The notes beneath the pieces are model-generated. The model saw nothing but the letters and a program-made list of their open reading frames with translations. It made no database searches and was not told the origin of the DNA. Below are positions 49,957 through 62,053 of a stretch of 64,000 nucleotides of DNA, piece after piece. How positions within the stretch are numbered: position 1 is the stretch's first letter; the number at the start of each line of letters is the position of its first letter. The DNA comes from Sitta carolinensis (lineage: Eukaryota > Chordata > Aves > Passeriformes > Sittidae): contig CM063290.1 in the NCBI GenBank assembly GCA_032173965.1, forward strand, positions 1,736,001 through 1,800,000, read 5' to 3'. A program made the translations under genes and the position numbers.

Positions 49957-51657
49957 GAGCAGAGAGACCGGAGACACGGCCCGGAGCGGGTCCGGTACCG
50001 GCTCCGAGCAGAGAGAGACCGGAGACACGGCCCGGAGCGGGTCCGGTACCGGCTCCGAGCAGAGAGACCGGAGACACGGCCCGGAGCGGGTCCGGTACCG
50101 GCTCCGAGCACAGAGAGACCGGAGACACGGCCCGGAGCGGGTCCGGTACCGGCTCCGAGCAGAGAGACCGGAGACACGGCCCGGAGCGGGTCCGGTACCG
50201 GCTCCGAGCAGAGAGACCGGAGACACGGCCCGGAGCGGGTCCGGTACCGGCTCCGAGCACAGAGAGACCGGAGACACGGCCCGGAGCGGGTCCGGTACCG
50301 GCTCCGAGCAGAGAGACCGGAGACACGGCCCGGAGCGGGTCCGGTACCGGCTCCGAGCAGAGAGACCGGAGACACGGCCCGGAGCGGGTCCGGTACCGGC
50401 TCCGAGCACAGAGAGACCGGAGACACGGCCCGGAGCGGGTCCGGTACCGGCTCCGAGCACAGAGAGACCGGAGACACGGCCCGGAGCGGGTCCGGTACCG
50501 GCTCCGAGCAGAGAGACCGGAGACACGGCCCGGAGCGGGTCCGGTACCGGCTCCGAGCACAGAGAGCCCGAGGCACGGCCCGGAGCGGGTCCGGTACCGG
50601 CTCCGAGCACAGAGAGACCGGAGACACGGCCCGGAGCGGGTCCGGTACCGGCTCCGAGCACAGAGAGACCGGAGACACGGCCCGGAGCGGGTCCGGTACC
50701 GGCTCCGAGCAGAGAGACCGGAGACACGGCCCGGAGCGGGTCCGGTACCGGCTCCGAGCAGAGAGACCGGAGACACGGCCCGGAGCGGGTCCGGTACCGG
50801 CTCCGAGCAGAGAGACCGGAGACACGGCCCGGAGCGGGTCCGGTACCGGCTCCGAGCAGAGAGAGACCGGAGACACGGCCCGGAGCGGGTCCGGTACCGG
50901 CTCCGAGCACAGAGAGCCCGAGGCACGGCCCGGAGCGGGTCCGGTACCGGCTCCGAGCACAGAGAGACCGGAGACACGGCCCGGAGCGGGTCCGGTACCG
51001 GCTCCGAGCACAGAGAGACCGGAGACACGGCCCGGAGCGGGTCCGGTACCGGCTCCGAGCAGAGAGACCGGAGACACGGCCCGGAGCGGGTCCGGTACCG
51101 GCTCCGAGCACAGAGAGACCGGAGACACGGCCCGGAGCGGGTCCGGTACCGGCTCCGAGCAGAGAGACCGGAGACACGGCCCGGAGCGGGTCCGGTACCG
51201 GCTCCGAGCAGAGAGACCGGAGACACGGCCCGGAGCGGGTCCGGTACCGGCTCCGAGCAGAGAGACCGGAGACACGGCCCGGAGCGGGTCCGGTACCGGC
51301 TCCGAGCAGAGAGAGACCGGAGACACGGCCCGGAGTGGGTCCGGTACCGGCTCCGAGCAGAGAGACCGGAGACACGGCCCGGAGCGGGTCCGGTACCGGC
51401 TCCGAGCACAGAGAGACCGGAGACACGGCCCGGAGCGGGTCCGGTACCGGCTCCGAGCACAGAGAGCCCGAGGCACGGCCCGGAGCGGGTCCGGTACCGG
51501 CTCCGAGCAGAGAGACCGGAGACACGGCCCGGAGCGGGTCCGGTACCGGCTCCGAGCACAGAGAGCCCGAGGCACGGCCCGGAGCGGGTCCGGTACCGGC
51601 TCCGAGCACAGAGAGACCGGAGACACGGCCCGGAGCGGGTCCGGTACCGGCTCCGAG
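49957..51657. repeat. 34-unit, 49/51-bp homogeneous minisatellite
   Basis: 34 units, each with GGAGCGGGTCCGGTACCGGC and CGGAGACACGGCC. Variation is almost confined to one junction: GCAGAGAGACC (49 bp), GCAGAGAGAGACC, GCACAGAGAGACC, or GCACAGAGAGCCCGAGGC (51 bp). Only one other substitution was noticed (CGGAGTGGG in unit 28). Each unit carries the palindrome CCGGTACCGG. Long open frames in all directions are artefacts. Confidence 0.97.
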
Positions 51658-52005
51658 CAGCCCCGAGGGTCCCGGGGCCGGGCTCATCCCTCGCAGCCCC
51701 GAGGGTCCCGGGGCTGGGTTCATCCCCTCGCAGCCCAGAGGGTCCCGGGGCTGGGTTCATCCCCTCGCAGCCCAGAGGGTCCCGGGGCTGGGTTCATCCC
51801 CTCGCAGCCCAGAGGGTCCCGGGGCTGGGTTCATCCTCTCGCAGCCCCGAGGGTCCCGGGGCTGGGCTCACCCCTCGCAGCCCCGAGGGTCCCGGGGCCG
51901 GGCTCACCCCTCACAGCCCGAGGTTTTCGGGCCGGGCTCACCCCTCGCAGCCCGAGGGTCCCAGTGCCGGCTCCGAGCAGCCCCGAGGTTTTCGGGCTGG
52001 GTTCA
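51658..52005. repeat. 36-40 bp minisatellite next to the 34-unit array
   Basis: About nine copies of CAGCCCCGAGGGTCCCGGGG plus CTGGGTTCATCCCCTCG, diverging towards the right. Confidence 0.93.
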
Positions 52006-52126
52006 TCCCCATCCATCCATCCATCCATCCATCATCCATCCATCCATCCATCCATCATCCATCCATCCATCCATCCATCCATCCATCCATCCATCCATCC
52101 ATCCATCCATCCATCCATCCATCCCT
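52006..52126. repeat. (ATCC)n microsatellite
   Basis: About 28 ATCC units with two or three one-unit breaks (ATCATCC). Confidence 0.97.
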
Positions 52127-52549
52127 TCCTGCTCGCTGGCAGCACCCGGGCCATGCCCGTGCTGGGAAAGGTGCCTGGCACGGAGCGGGGCTGGCTCGGG
52201 CAGGCGCGAGTGACAGCAAGGCGTTGCTCAAGGTCCTTTAAATAAAAAAGCCTCAATTTTTGGCATTAGAGCACCGCAGCCCGCGATCTTGCAAAATCGC
52301 CTCTAGTTCCGATTGGTTTTAAGTTTAAAAACGTAGAGCCAGTGGCTGGTTTGGGCAGGAAGGGCTTTAAATATTTGTCTCGTTCCTGCCGTGTGCAGGG
52401 ACAGCTCACAAAGACCAGGCTGCTCCAGCCGGCCTTAAAGCCAGCTTTAAATAATAGATTTCCAAATTATTCCAGCTGGTAGCTTTAAAAAGGATTTATT
52501 TTCCTATACACCTACTATTATGATATTTTAAAATCGTTATGTTGCACTA

Positions 52550-52795
52550 TTAGTTATTATATTATATTATATTATATGATATTATATTATATTATATCAT
52601 ATCATATCATATCATATCATATCATATCATATCATATCATATCATATATTATATTATATTATATTATTTATATTATATTATATTATATTATATTATATAT
52701 ATTATATTATATTATATTATATTATATTATATTATATTATATTATATTATATTATTATTATATTATATTATATTATATCACCTTATATTATATGT
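52550..52795. repeat. (ATATT)n / (ATATC)n microsatellite
   Basis: Pentanucleotide repeat: a leading TATTA part, a block of about ten ATATC units (about 52596-52646), then ATATT units. A block of point-changed repeats lies inside an otherwise uniform tract. Confidence 0.95.
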
Positions 52796-53261
52796 TAGAA
52801 GTCTTTAATGAATATAAGATTTTCCCACCTTTTTTTTCCTGTCAAGCACGTCCACAATCCCCTACCTGTGTGGCAGATGCATCTAAATCCCTGTGGACCA
52901 TTCTGAGCCTTGTGTTGCCTCACGTTTATTTCAAAGGTCACCAGTTTTATCTGTTGGCACAATCCCAGCTTGGAGGAAAGTGAAAGAAATGCCCTGGAAG
53001 GGAAAACCTGCCAGCAAAAAAGTCTGGAAGTGGAGGAGGAGCTGGAAGGGCTCCACCTGCACCATGACTGAGCAGAATAAATTCTTCCTATAAAGAATCA
53101 AAACATTTATAATATTTTTTTTTCCATTAGGCAGCCAAGAACTGATCAAACTGATCAGTTTTCGCTGATATGCTTTAAAGTCAATGATCAAAATAAATGC
53201 TATTGATCGAAAATTGTATTGATACATAATTCAGGTTATTTTCTTTCTTTTTGGGGCCAGA

Positions 53262-53440
53262 GCTGCAGCAGTGTCCTTGGTTCTGGGGCTGGAAAAGGAT
53301 TGTTCTGTGTCCTTGGTTCTGAACAAGGATTGTTCTGTGTCCTTGGGGCTCTGGTAAAAGGATTGTTCTGTGCCCTTGGTGCTGGAAAAGGATTGTTCTG
53401 TGTCCTTGGTTCTGGAAAAGGATTGTTCTGTGTCCTGAGC
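53262..53440. repeat. 30-bp minisatellite upstream of B3GALNT1
   Basis: About six copies of AAAAGGATTGTTCTGTGTCC plus TTGGTTCTGG, ending about 200 bp before the coding exon. Confidence 0.92.
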
Positions 53441-53698
53441 TGTGAGCAGAACTCGCTGACACTTTCTGTGGAGTTCAGAGTCACCCCCCAGTGCAGGGCA
53501 GAGTCTGGAAAATAGGAAAGCTAGAACGTAATGCATCAATATTACAGCACAATTCCACCTGGCACTCCAGCCAGCACAAGGAGAAGGTAATATTTGACTG
53601 ACAGCACTCTGACTGCCACTTTCCCCTTTCTTTCCCAGCAAGGAAGATGCTCCAGGACTCGTGGAACAGATCCTGAGGGACGCCAGCAGATCCCAACC

Positions 53699-54685
53699 AT
53701 GACACCGGCTCTGGTCAGCGCCTTGTACGTGAGACCCTTGAAATGGATTTTCCTGTTGCTGCTGGTGTTTTCCCTGATAACCATGTGGTACATCACCCTC
53801 TCCTCCAAGGCTGGCCTGGAGGACCTGAACCTGCTCTACTTCTACGAGTACGAGCCCGTGTTCCGGCAGCAGCGCCCGTTCACGCTGCGCGAGCGCCCCG
53901 CCTGCGCCCACACCCAGCCCTTCCTGGTCATCCTGGTGGCTTCCAGCCCCCGGGACGTGAAAGCCAGGCAGGCCATCAGGATCACCTGGGGCTCCCGGCG
54001 CTCCTGGTGGGGCCAGCGTGTCCTGACCCTGTTCCTGCTGGGGCAGGAGGCGCCGAGGGACGAGGGGCCGGCCGCGCTGTCGGTGGAGGACGAGAGCGTC
54101 CTCTACGGGGACATCATCCGCCAGGATTTCCTGGACACCTACGACAACCTCACCCTGAAGACCATCATGGCCTTCCAGTGGCTCTCTGAGTTCTGTCCCA
54201 GCGCCAGGTTCTTCATGAAGACAGACACCGACGTCTTCATCAACACTCCCAACCTGGTGAAGCTCCTGCTGCAGCTGAACTCCTCGGAGAACGTTTTCAC
54301 CGGGTACCCCCTCCTGGAGAACTTCGCCTACAGAGGCTTTGACAGGAAGAGATCCATCTCCTATGAGGAGTATCCCTTCAGGCTCTATCCCCCCTACTGC
54401 AGCGGCCTGGGGTACATCTTGGATGGCAAGCTGGCTCTGAGGACTTACGAGCTCATGGGCCACGTCAAACCTCTGAAATTTGAGGATGTTTACGTGGGAA
54501 TTTGCTTGAATATCCTCAAAGTCAACGTCACTGTTCCACAAGACGCAGAACAATTCTTTCTCTATAAAATCAGCTTTGACATCTGTAAGTACAGACACCT
54601 GATTGCAGTTCATGGCCTCACATCCAGTGAGCTGGTGCAGTTTTGGCAGGATTTGTCATCTGACACCTCCAAAACTTGCTTTTGA
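53699..54685 (+). CDS. B3GALNT1: B3GALNT1, globoside synthase (beta-1,3-GalNAc transferase)
   Basis: This Golgi type II membrane enzyme adds beta-1,3-GalNAc to globotriaosylceramide to make globoside (Gb4, P antigen). It is a complete 328-residue single coding exon (human 331). The acceptor tttctttcccag ends at 53638; the start is the Met at 53699 (accATGa), just before the signal anchor. An upstream in-frame Met at 53594 lies across the acceptor and was rejected. Short cytosolic tail, membrane anchor WIFLLLLVFSLITMWYI (about 15-32), GT31 domain with VKARQAIRITWG, the metal-binding motif KTDTDVFIN, CSGLGYI and the conserved EDVYVGICLN. N-glycosylation sites at DNLT and LNSS. The Cys pattern is conserved to CKYRHLIAVHG. 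It converges on PPM1L. Confidence 0.97.
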   Translation: MTPALVSALYVRPLKWIFLLLLVFSLITMWYITLSSKAGLEDLNLLYFYEYEPVFRQQRPFTLRERPACAHTQPFLVILVASSPRDVKARQAIRITWGSRRSWWGQRVLTLFLLGQEAPRDEGPAALSVEDESVLYGDIIRQDFLDTYDNLTLKTIMAFQWLSEFCPSARFFMKTDTDVFINTPNLVKLLLQLNSSENVFTGYPLLENFAYRGFDRKRSISYEEYPFRLYPPYCSGLGYILDGKLALRTYELMGHVKPLKFEDVYVGICLNILKVNVTVPQDAEQFFLYKISFDICKYRHLIAVHGLTSSELVQFWQDLSSDTSKTCF

Positions 54686-54776
54686 TTGTGGATTTCTTTA
54701 GAAACTTCAGTTTGGTATGAGGGTGGCCTCTAGAGCTGACTCTGACTGCTGGGGCAGCGTTTCTCCAGGGCATTCC

Positions 54777-54782
54777 AATAAA
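54777..54782 (+). terminator. B3GALNT1 poly(A) signal candidate
   Basis: AATAAA 91 bp after the stop, followed by TGTGTGTGTCCC-like GT-rich sequence about 20 bp on. A good proximal signal. Confidence 0.6.
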
Positions 54783-55538
54783 AATGGATTCACAAATGTG
54801 TGTGTCCCACTCCCAGAGGGTACCTTGGAATGCTCTGGCCCATCTCTGCCTTTCCATGTGCTGGAGCAACCCTGGGATTTCCCCCTGAATCCTCTGGAAT
54901 GTACAAAATGTCACCAAGGAAAGATGTTTATGCAAAGAAAGCAGCTTTGAGAATGCTTCCCAAATTCCTGCCTGGATTTTTTTTTAATTGTTTTATTGCC
55001 ACACTCCATTATTTATTTGTTGTCCAGCATGAAATTTAACCCAACCCAACTTTTTTTTTTTTTCCTGTGTAACCCCCTGAGAGTGTCACACCTTTTATTT
55101 AAACTTGTATTTAAATATGTCACCTCCTCAGTGCTTCCAGGAGTGTTCCCAGCCTGGGGATCCCGTGGGATCTGCAGGAGCTGAGGGGAAATGCTGGAAA
55201 TGTGGTGCACTTTGTGTGTCCTTACCAAATGGAATGGCTTCGGTGTCTCTGCTGCTGCTCCCAGACCAGGGAGATGGAGTGGAGCTCACGAGCAATTTGG
55301 AAATCCCCAAAACATTTGGATCATCAATCCCCCACCCCTGTGTGTGTGTGTGATGCATCCCAGGAGCTTTGGAGCCCTGTGAGGAAGATGAGAAATCATT
55401 CCTGGTGTGATTTACCTCTGCATCTAAACGAGTTCTTTTCTTCCCCATTTTAAAACACCAAAAAGTCAGAAACTCCCCCCACTGACACTTCCAAGAAGAC
55501 CAACTCCCCCCCGTGTGTAAAGACCGCTTTTTAATCAC

Positions 55539-55544
55539 TTTATT
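55539..55544 (-). terminator. Distal PPM1L poly(A) signal candidate
   Basis: TTTATT, i.e. AATAAA in TGATATGAATAAAGTGATT on the PPM1L strand. PPM1L has a very long 3' UTR in mammals; using this site would give about 6.2 kb. A nearer candidate is at 61231-61236. Confidence 0.35.
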
Positions 55545-56854
55545 CATATCAGCAAGGCCCAGTTCTCAGTAGTTTACACTTCTAATGGACGACGATACAG
55601 AATTTTGCAATCGCATGGACAAAATGAACCTGGACACAGCCACGACACGGGGAGGGGCAGAGACTCCAGAGAGCCACGCTGCCAGGGCACGGCCCCACAG
55701 CCCCCTGGGCTCTCAGAGACACAAGTGGGCAGCTCGGGGGGCTGCCCAGCCCTCCAGGGCACGGCTGGGGGGTCCCCAGGGCCTCGTGGGCAGCGCTGGC
55801 TGCTGCTCTGCCCCACCACTGCACCTGCCTGGGCTGCAAGGCGAGGCTGGGCTGGGGATTTTAGGCAGAAAAAGCTCGTGGGGGTATCACTCTCCAGGCA
55901 GGGGGGTCGGATTTTTGTGTTCTGGTGGTGCTTTAAAAAAAAAAAATAAAAATAAAGGCTGTTTTTTATTTTATTTTATTTTTTGACCTCGGGGCAATGT
56001 GGCGTCGCAGCGCTGAGGGAATGATGTTCTGTGTTCCCAGCTCCAGGGGGAATTCCAGCTGGGTTTGATTGATCCTGGGAGAACTGCCTGGGGCTGGGAT
56101 TGTTTACACACCCTAAACCCCAAACCCCTCTGTTCTCTACCGTGTGAAATGCTTAGAAATAAATTATTTACCACGAGAACACTGATACTACAGCACAGCT
56201 TGTATTGCTTTTTTTTTTTTTTTAAATGTAATTATGACTCTGCTGCCTTCAGAAAAACAGATAAAGCAGAGAATGCTCGTGGTGGGGAGGAATGAGAATC
56301 CTGGGGAGGTGAGGGGGGGCAGAAATTCTCCTGTCACCTGCAGGAATTTGGGGTTTTTGTGCCTCAAATGCTGACACTGCTCACAGGTTTATACACAGTG
56401 ATCTCTTTGTGCCACCTGAAATTGTCATTTACAGTGCCAGCAGCATTAGAAAAACATCCATCCTGCTCCTGGTTTTCCTAAAAAAAAAAAAACCAAAACC
56501 ATTTCCCAATCTGGCTTGTATTTGAGTCTGACTTTATTATTGCTTAAAAGGCTGTAAAATTCCTGACTGAGCTCCTGTTTCTGCTCAAAGCCATTCTTAG
56601 GGAAGCTTTGAGTGTGATTAGCCTGGCAAAAGGTGAAAAACCTTAAAAGTGTGAAATAATCTGGGCATTGAAGTAGGGGAGGCCCAAATTTTATTGCATC
56701 TGCCTAGAATATTGTACAAAAACCAAAGTGGAAAACACAGGCTAAAGGTTTTCCAAATCCTAAGTTTTTTTCTTCATGCAGCTGTATTAAATCAGAATTC
56801 CAAATATTTGTGGTTTTGATAATAAAACTGTGGGGTTTCCTGACCTGAAAAGCC

Positions 56855-56856
<2 letters not shown>

Positions 56857-56925
<69 letters not shown>
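56857..56925. repeat. (AAT)23 microsatellite
   Basis: About 23 uninterrupted AAT units, so likely polymorphic. Confidence 0.97.
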
Positions 56926-56926
<1 letters not shown>

Positions 56927-57249
56927 ATCGGGCAAAGATGTTTGGAAGTTGCTGTTGGGTGAGGAACAAAAGCTGAAATTCCCAGTCTGGATGTTATTTC
57001 AGAGGAGTTAAAACGCTGCAATGCTTTGTGTGAATCCTGGAACAAATAAATTCCCAAGAAATCATCCAGCAGATAGATGTAGGGGCAGCATTCCCTGTGG
57101 CCACTGTAATAGGATGTTTGGGATATTCCCCTAAATTCTGCCTCACATTTATGGATGAGCAGGCTGGAAAAATGGAGAGGCTTCCAAAAATACAGGATTG
57201 GCCATTAAACTTGGGAAAAAGTGCTTTAGTTCCCTATTGCTCAGATAAT

Positions 57250-57375
57250 CCCCAGAATCCCAGACTGGTTTGGGTTGGAAGGGACCTCAAAAACCACCTG
57301 GTTCCAAAGCAGACACAGGAGCTGCCCAAATCCAGAAAATCCATCCATTTTTCCCCCCAAGAATTGCCCTCAACC
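57250..57375 (-). mobile_element. CR1 LINE 3' end
   Basis: CCAGAATCCCAGACTGGTTT then GGGTTGGAAGGGACCTCAAA is the reverse complement of the CR1 3' terminus. The element is 5'-truncated, as usual for CR1. Confidence 0.85.
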
Positions 57376-58302
57376 CCGTGTCTGTGGCTCTGGGAAGGCT
57401 TCAGCTGCACCCACCAGCTTTGGCTTTCCAGAGCACCCAGATTTTCCTCCAGAGCTGGACTCAGCTGATCCCTGGAATTTTAAGTTCTCTCAGGAAAATC
57501 CGTATTTATCCACCTGCTCCCCGAAGCCTTGTGCAGTCAGCACTGTAAAAATAAAAGCAGCAGAACTCCAGCTCGTGACGAGCTGCACAGATCTTTTTCT
57601 CTGTGAGTTTTAGAAAGGCCATTCCTGGATATATTGGGCACGAGGGGCAGCAGCTCTGGGCAAATTCCAGCAGAACATTCTCACTTGGAATTTTGTACAG
57701 AGTAAAATCCCACTCTGGGAGATGAAAGGCTGGTGTGAGGTGGTGTTTTTTTTCTGTAGCATAATCACTGCCTAAATGTTTCTCTGTGTAAAACAAGCCT
57801 CAGCTACATTAGGAATAAATCCACATTATTTAAAGCAGGGCTGTCCTGTATTCTAGACACAAAATTCCCTTTTTATTTATTTTTTTTTTCAGGCTGTGGC
57901 ATTGGTGTTTCTACAGCCAACACTGCTCAAGCTGACACAGCGTTTTAATTCTGACTTCTGGATTCTAAAATCTTCGCCATATTCTTAATTTCACCTCTGG
58001 AAATTCAACCCTGCACCAGCGGCAGCAGTGGGAGGTGCGATCCTTTATCCTGGCGGCTGCTGTGGGATTTTGGGAATGTCGGGGCAGGCTCAGGCCAGTA
58101 GAAGGAGCCAGGGTGCCACGGAAAGCTGGGACAGCTCCGGGGGACAGGCTGGGACAGGCCAGCCCTGCAGGAATCCAGAGGCAGGGAAGGGGCAGCTCCA
58201 TGGCAATCCCTGCTCCAGGAGAGAACCGGCAGAATGACCCCGGGGGGGCTGGGATAACCCTGGAACAAACAGCCCCCCAAACTTCCCTGACAAAGAATCC
58301 AG

Positions 58303-58817
58303 TGGATTCCCTGGGACAAACAGCCCAATCCCAGCACTGGGATATACCCTGGAAAACAGCCCAATTCCAGCACTGGGATATTTATCCCTTGGAAAAACAG
58401 CCCAATTCCCAGCACTGGGATATTCCTGGAACAGCCCAGTCCAACTGGGATATCCCTGAACCCCAGACTGGGATATTTACCCCTGGAACAGCCCAGCATG
58501 GGATATCTACACCTGGAACAGCCCCAATTCCCAGCACTGGGATATTTATGCCTGCAACAGCCCAATTCCCAACACGGGATACCCCTGGAACAAAACACCC
58601 CAATATTCCCAGCACTGGGATATTCTGGACAGCCCAGCACTGGGATATTTACCCCTGGAACATCCCCAGTCCCCAGCACTGGGATATTTACCCCTGGAAC
58701 AGCCCTAGTTCCCAACACTGGGATATTTACCCCTGGAACATCCCCAGTCCCCAGCACTGGGATATTTACCCCTAGAACAGCCCAGCACTGGGATATTTAC
58801 CCCTGGAACATCCCCAG
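58303..58817. repeat. About 40-bp minisatellite
   Basis: About 13 copies of CAGCACTGGGATATTTACCC plus CTGGAACATCCCCAGTCC. Early copies are degraded with deletions. The last five are nearly identical. Confidence 0.93.
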
Positions 58818-61703
58818 CCCTGGCTCTGCTGGTGGCTCCCGGTCCCTTTGGTCGCCCCGGGCCACCCGAGGATGCTCTTGGGCAGCGGCTCCGTCCCGGG
58901 CGCGGTGTCCCGAGGCTCCCGAGGCTCCCGGGGGACGGAGCCGCCGGCCGTGCCCGAGGAGCTCCCCGGGCTCCGCAGAAGGGAGGCAGGGACCCTTCGC
59001 AGAGGGAGGATGGAGCGTTAAGGCAGCGGGAGAAGCCCGGGTGGGTCAGGTTGCATCAGCAATATGTACAAGGAATTCACCTGGTCAGCCTGCAGCCGGG
59101 TCACCACGGCGGAGTTTGGCACAAATCGGCACGACTGGAAAGCTGGGAACTTCCCAAACCTTCCAGCTGGGAGCACGGGTAGGCACTGCACGGGGGTGTG
59201 GGGAACCACACAAAGCCTCTCGCCTCCATCGGTCGTTGTCTTTGAAGCTGAAGCTCCTTTTTCGAAGCACTCGGAGCAAAAATCCCCCGGCTAAGCAGAG
59301 ATGATGGGCACGGGTGGCTTTGGCCAGGACAGCGCTGCCAGGGACGGGGCAGAGGAAGCTGGAGGTGCTGGACCTGTTCCTGCTGCAGCTGCAGCCTCTT
59401 GGAGGTTGACACAGGGCTGCCTGGAGGGGCTGGAATGAGCTGGAATGATCCAGGCCAACCTGCAAGCCCCTCCTGTCCTGCCGTGTTCGCCTACACCCTG
59501 GGAGCAGGGCTCGCTTCCAGCGTGAGCTCACTCCCAGCGCTCCCTCCTGGCTGGGAATTCCTGCCAGCTCCTTCTCCCGGGCTGGAGGGGCAGGCAGCCA
59601 GCTGTGCTCCAGAGGTCATGGATCCCTCAGGAATGCTCTCTGACCTTGGGATGCTCCCTGCAGCCAGGAGCTCCCATCCAGCGCTCTTGGTCAATCCCGT
59701 TTTTCTGGGCGTGACCATCATTCCAGCTCCTCCAGTGCTTGTGCTGGGTTAGAGAGGATGCCGCTGGACACAAACATCCCTCTCCTTTAGAGCTGCTGGC
59801 CGGAATTCCCTTTTTCCCAGGGCAGCTGTGCCCTCCAAAAGAAAGGCACAACGGGAACGTCTCCAGTGAAGGAGACAGGGAGGGCAAACTCCACACACTG
59901 AGCTCTGCCTGGAGCTGCTGCTGAGCCATTCCCAGCCCAGGATCCAGCATTCCCAAGGAGTCAACACCCCAGGGCTGCATTTCCCAGCCCTCTGACCTCA
60001 GCTGCCTTTCCCCACCGAAGTGCTCTGCAATTCTCACCTTTTCCTGGCCGCCGAACAGCCAGGCTGCCCTGCAGAGCCAGAGTGCACTGGCAGGGGATTA
60101 GAAATGCCAGGAACCTCCCTGCTCTGGGAAAGGGCTCTCCCTGCAGTTCACGATGAGCAGAAGGGTCCAGTTTTGTGTTTTGGGAATGCCACCAGAGCCA
60201 AGGAAGGGCTGAGATTATCCCCAGCCAAATTAAAGGGGGGAAGTTTGTCGGGGGAGAGGTGACCTGTGGATAAAAGTGGAAAGGCAAAGATGGGGATTCC
60301 TTCTGGAGCAGAAATTTGTGCTCTTTGATTTTTGCCTTGAGAGATCCCGAGCCCCTCAGCACCCCCCCAGCACAGCTCAGCCTCACCCCAAAGCCCTGCA
60401 GGTGAGCAGTGGGTGCCAGGAAAATGAGAAATGAGGAATATTGTATTTCCCAAGGAACAGGCAGTGCCAGGTCATCCATCACATCCCTGATCCACCTCCA
60501 GACCCAAACACAGGCAGCCTCCATCACCCTGAAGACTTGAGCAGATTGTCCAGGGCCACGTTCTGGGGGAGATCCCAAGGACTTTTGTAAGGCAGGATGA
60601 GCATGAACCCCAAATCCTGCCTGCCCTGTCCCTCTGCCATGACACAGCTGGTACCAGAGTTGCAGCCAACTCAAACTGTCCTCATTCCAACTTACAGCAG
60701 TCACAGATCCCAAAATACAATTAAATACCGAAAGTTAGACCTAAACATACTTTTTAAAATCTAGATTTAACACAACCTTTCATCTCTACAGTGCATTGAT
60801 GCTGCCTGGCATTTGCATGTCATCCCAAAAGCTGCTTCCAGAGGGGTCTGCCCCGGATGAACACCACAAATCCATCTGCAGTGGTACAAGGAAGTCTTTC
60901 ACAGGCTTGACTTCCAGCTAGGTAGCTCTGAGGAACTTGGATGAGGTTCCAAACAGTCACCAGTGAAATTCATTTGCTCTCACATCACTTTCCAAGTCCG
61001 TGCCACAGAAATAATAAGGTCAGGGTGATTCTGGGTGAAGGACAGAGATCCTGCTACCACAGCCGAGCTCTGTTCCCAGCCAGGAGGTTCAGGACTCCCA
61101 GGATTTTGCTGAAGTTCACCAAGAGTTGGTTTGGATACGATATGGCCTAGAAGAACTGCTCTAGAGTAATGCACAGCCTGAATAAACGTGGTAATTCAGG
61201 AGCTCTACCTACTCACATGCTTGGCAGGGGTTTATTTCGGGGCAGGGTTCAACAAAGCGAGAGCCAGCAGTGGCAGCAGGCTGAGAGTTGGCTCCTCTTC
61301 CTCCTCCACATCACAAACCCTTCTCCTACCCCCCCTTATCACTACAGACACGAGGAACGTGAGAGCAGCTGCCGAGCAGCGACGCCCACGAGGGAAAAAA
61401 GCAGCAGCACTGCCCTGAGCCCGCCGTGCCCCTGAGCCGGAGGGGAGGAATCAACCAAAAACCTACACAGGACCGGCAAAGAAAAGTGAGAGATGGCAGG
61501 GTCCAGTCGGTTCCTAAGGAGCAGCGAGGGCACAGAGGCGGGGGACACGGGGACGAACTGGATTCTGGTGGGCGCTCAGCATGGATTTGTTGTATTGCTC
61601 CTTTTGTCAAGCCAAGAACAGAGCCCGGGGGCAGCCCCGCTCCGGGAGCTCCCTCCTGCAGCCAGAGTGTTCCGAGTCCTGAGCGGGCCCGGCAGGGGCC
61701 CCC

Positions 61704-62053
61704 TCACGGCTGCTCCTCTGCTTTGCTGCTATTCCTGAACTTCACCACCATCACTGTGATGTTGTCGGGGCAGCCTCTGTAGAAGGACTGCAGCACGATG
61801 CTCTTGGCGCCGAAGTGCGGCTCGTCCAGGCGCTCCTTGATGAACCGCACCGCCTCCTCGTTGCTGAAGGCGTCCCACAGCCCGTCCGAGGCCAGGATCA
61901 TGAACTCTGGCTGCAGTTTGTCCAGGTCAAAGCTCAGGATGTCGGGGTCGGGGATCACCACGTTCAGGTTCTTCAGGGGGTAATCGCCCAGCGAGCGCGA
62001 CATGGCCAGGATGCCCTGCACACGCCACGAGCCGTTGAAGCTGATGAAGCCAC
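61704..62053 (-). CDS. PPM1L: PPM1L terminal coding exon
   Basis: Acceptor ctctctccccag ends at 62054. It continues GGFISFNGSWRVQGILAMSR and runs to SSKAEEQP, stop. The split Gly codon matches the upstream donor. Confidence 0.97.

Larger units (their letters stand above)
55545..61703 (-). other. PPM1L: PPM1L 3' UTR or spacer (inferred)
   Basis: No coding region. It contains poly-A/T tracts, an (AAT)n, a CR1 tail and a 40-bp array (listed separately), plus unique sequence (59300-61700). Candidate AATAAA on the minus strand at 61236-61231 would end a short isoform. Confidence 0.4.

Noticed and set aside
49589..52245. Open frames of 600-860 codons on both strands
   Set aside because: They run through the 49/51-bp array, encode the same Arg/Pro/Gly-rich peptide in all frames and match no family. 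They come from a stop-free GC-rich repeat.
53231..54613. 460-codon minus-strand frame
   Set aside because: Antisense shadow of B3GALNT1 plus the 30-bp array; no independent homology.
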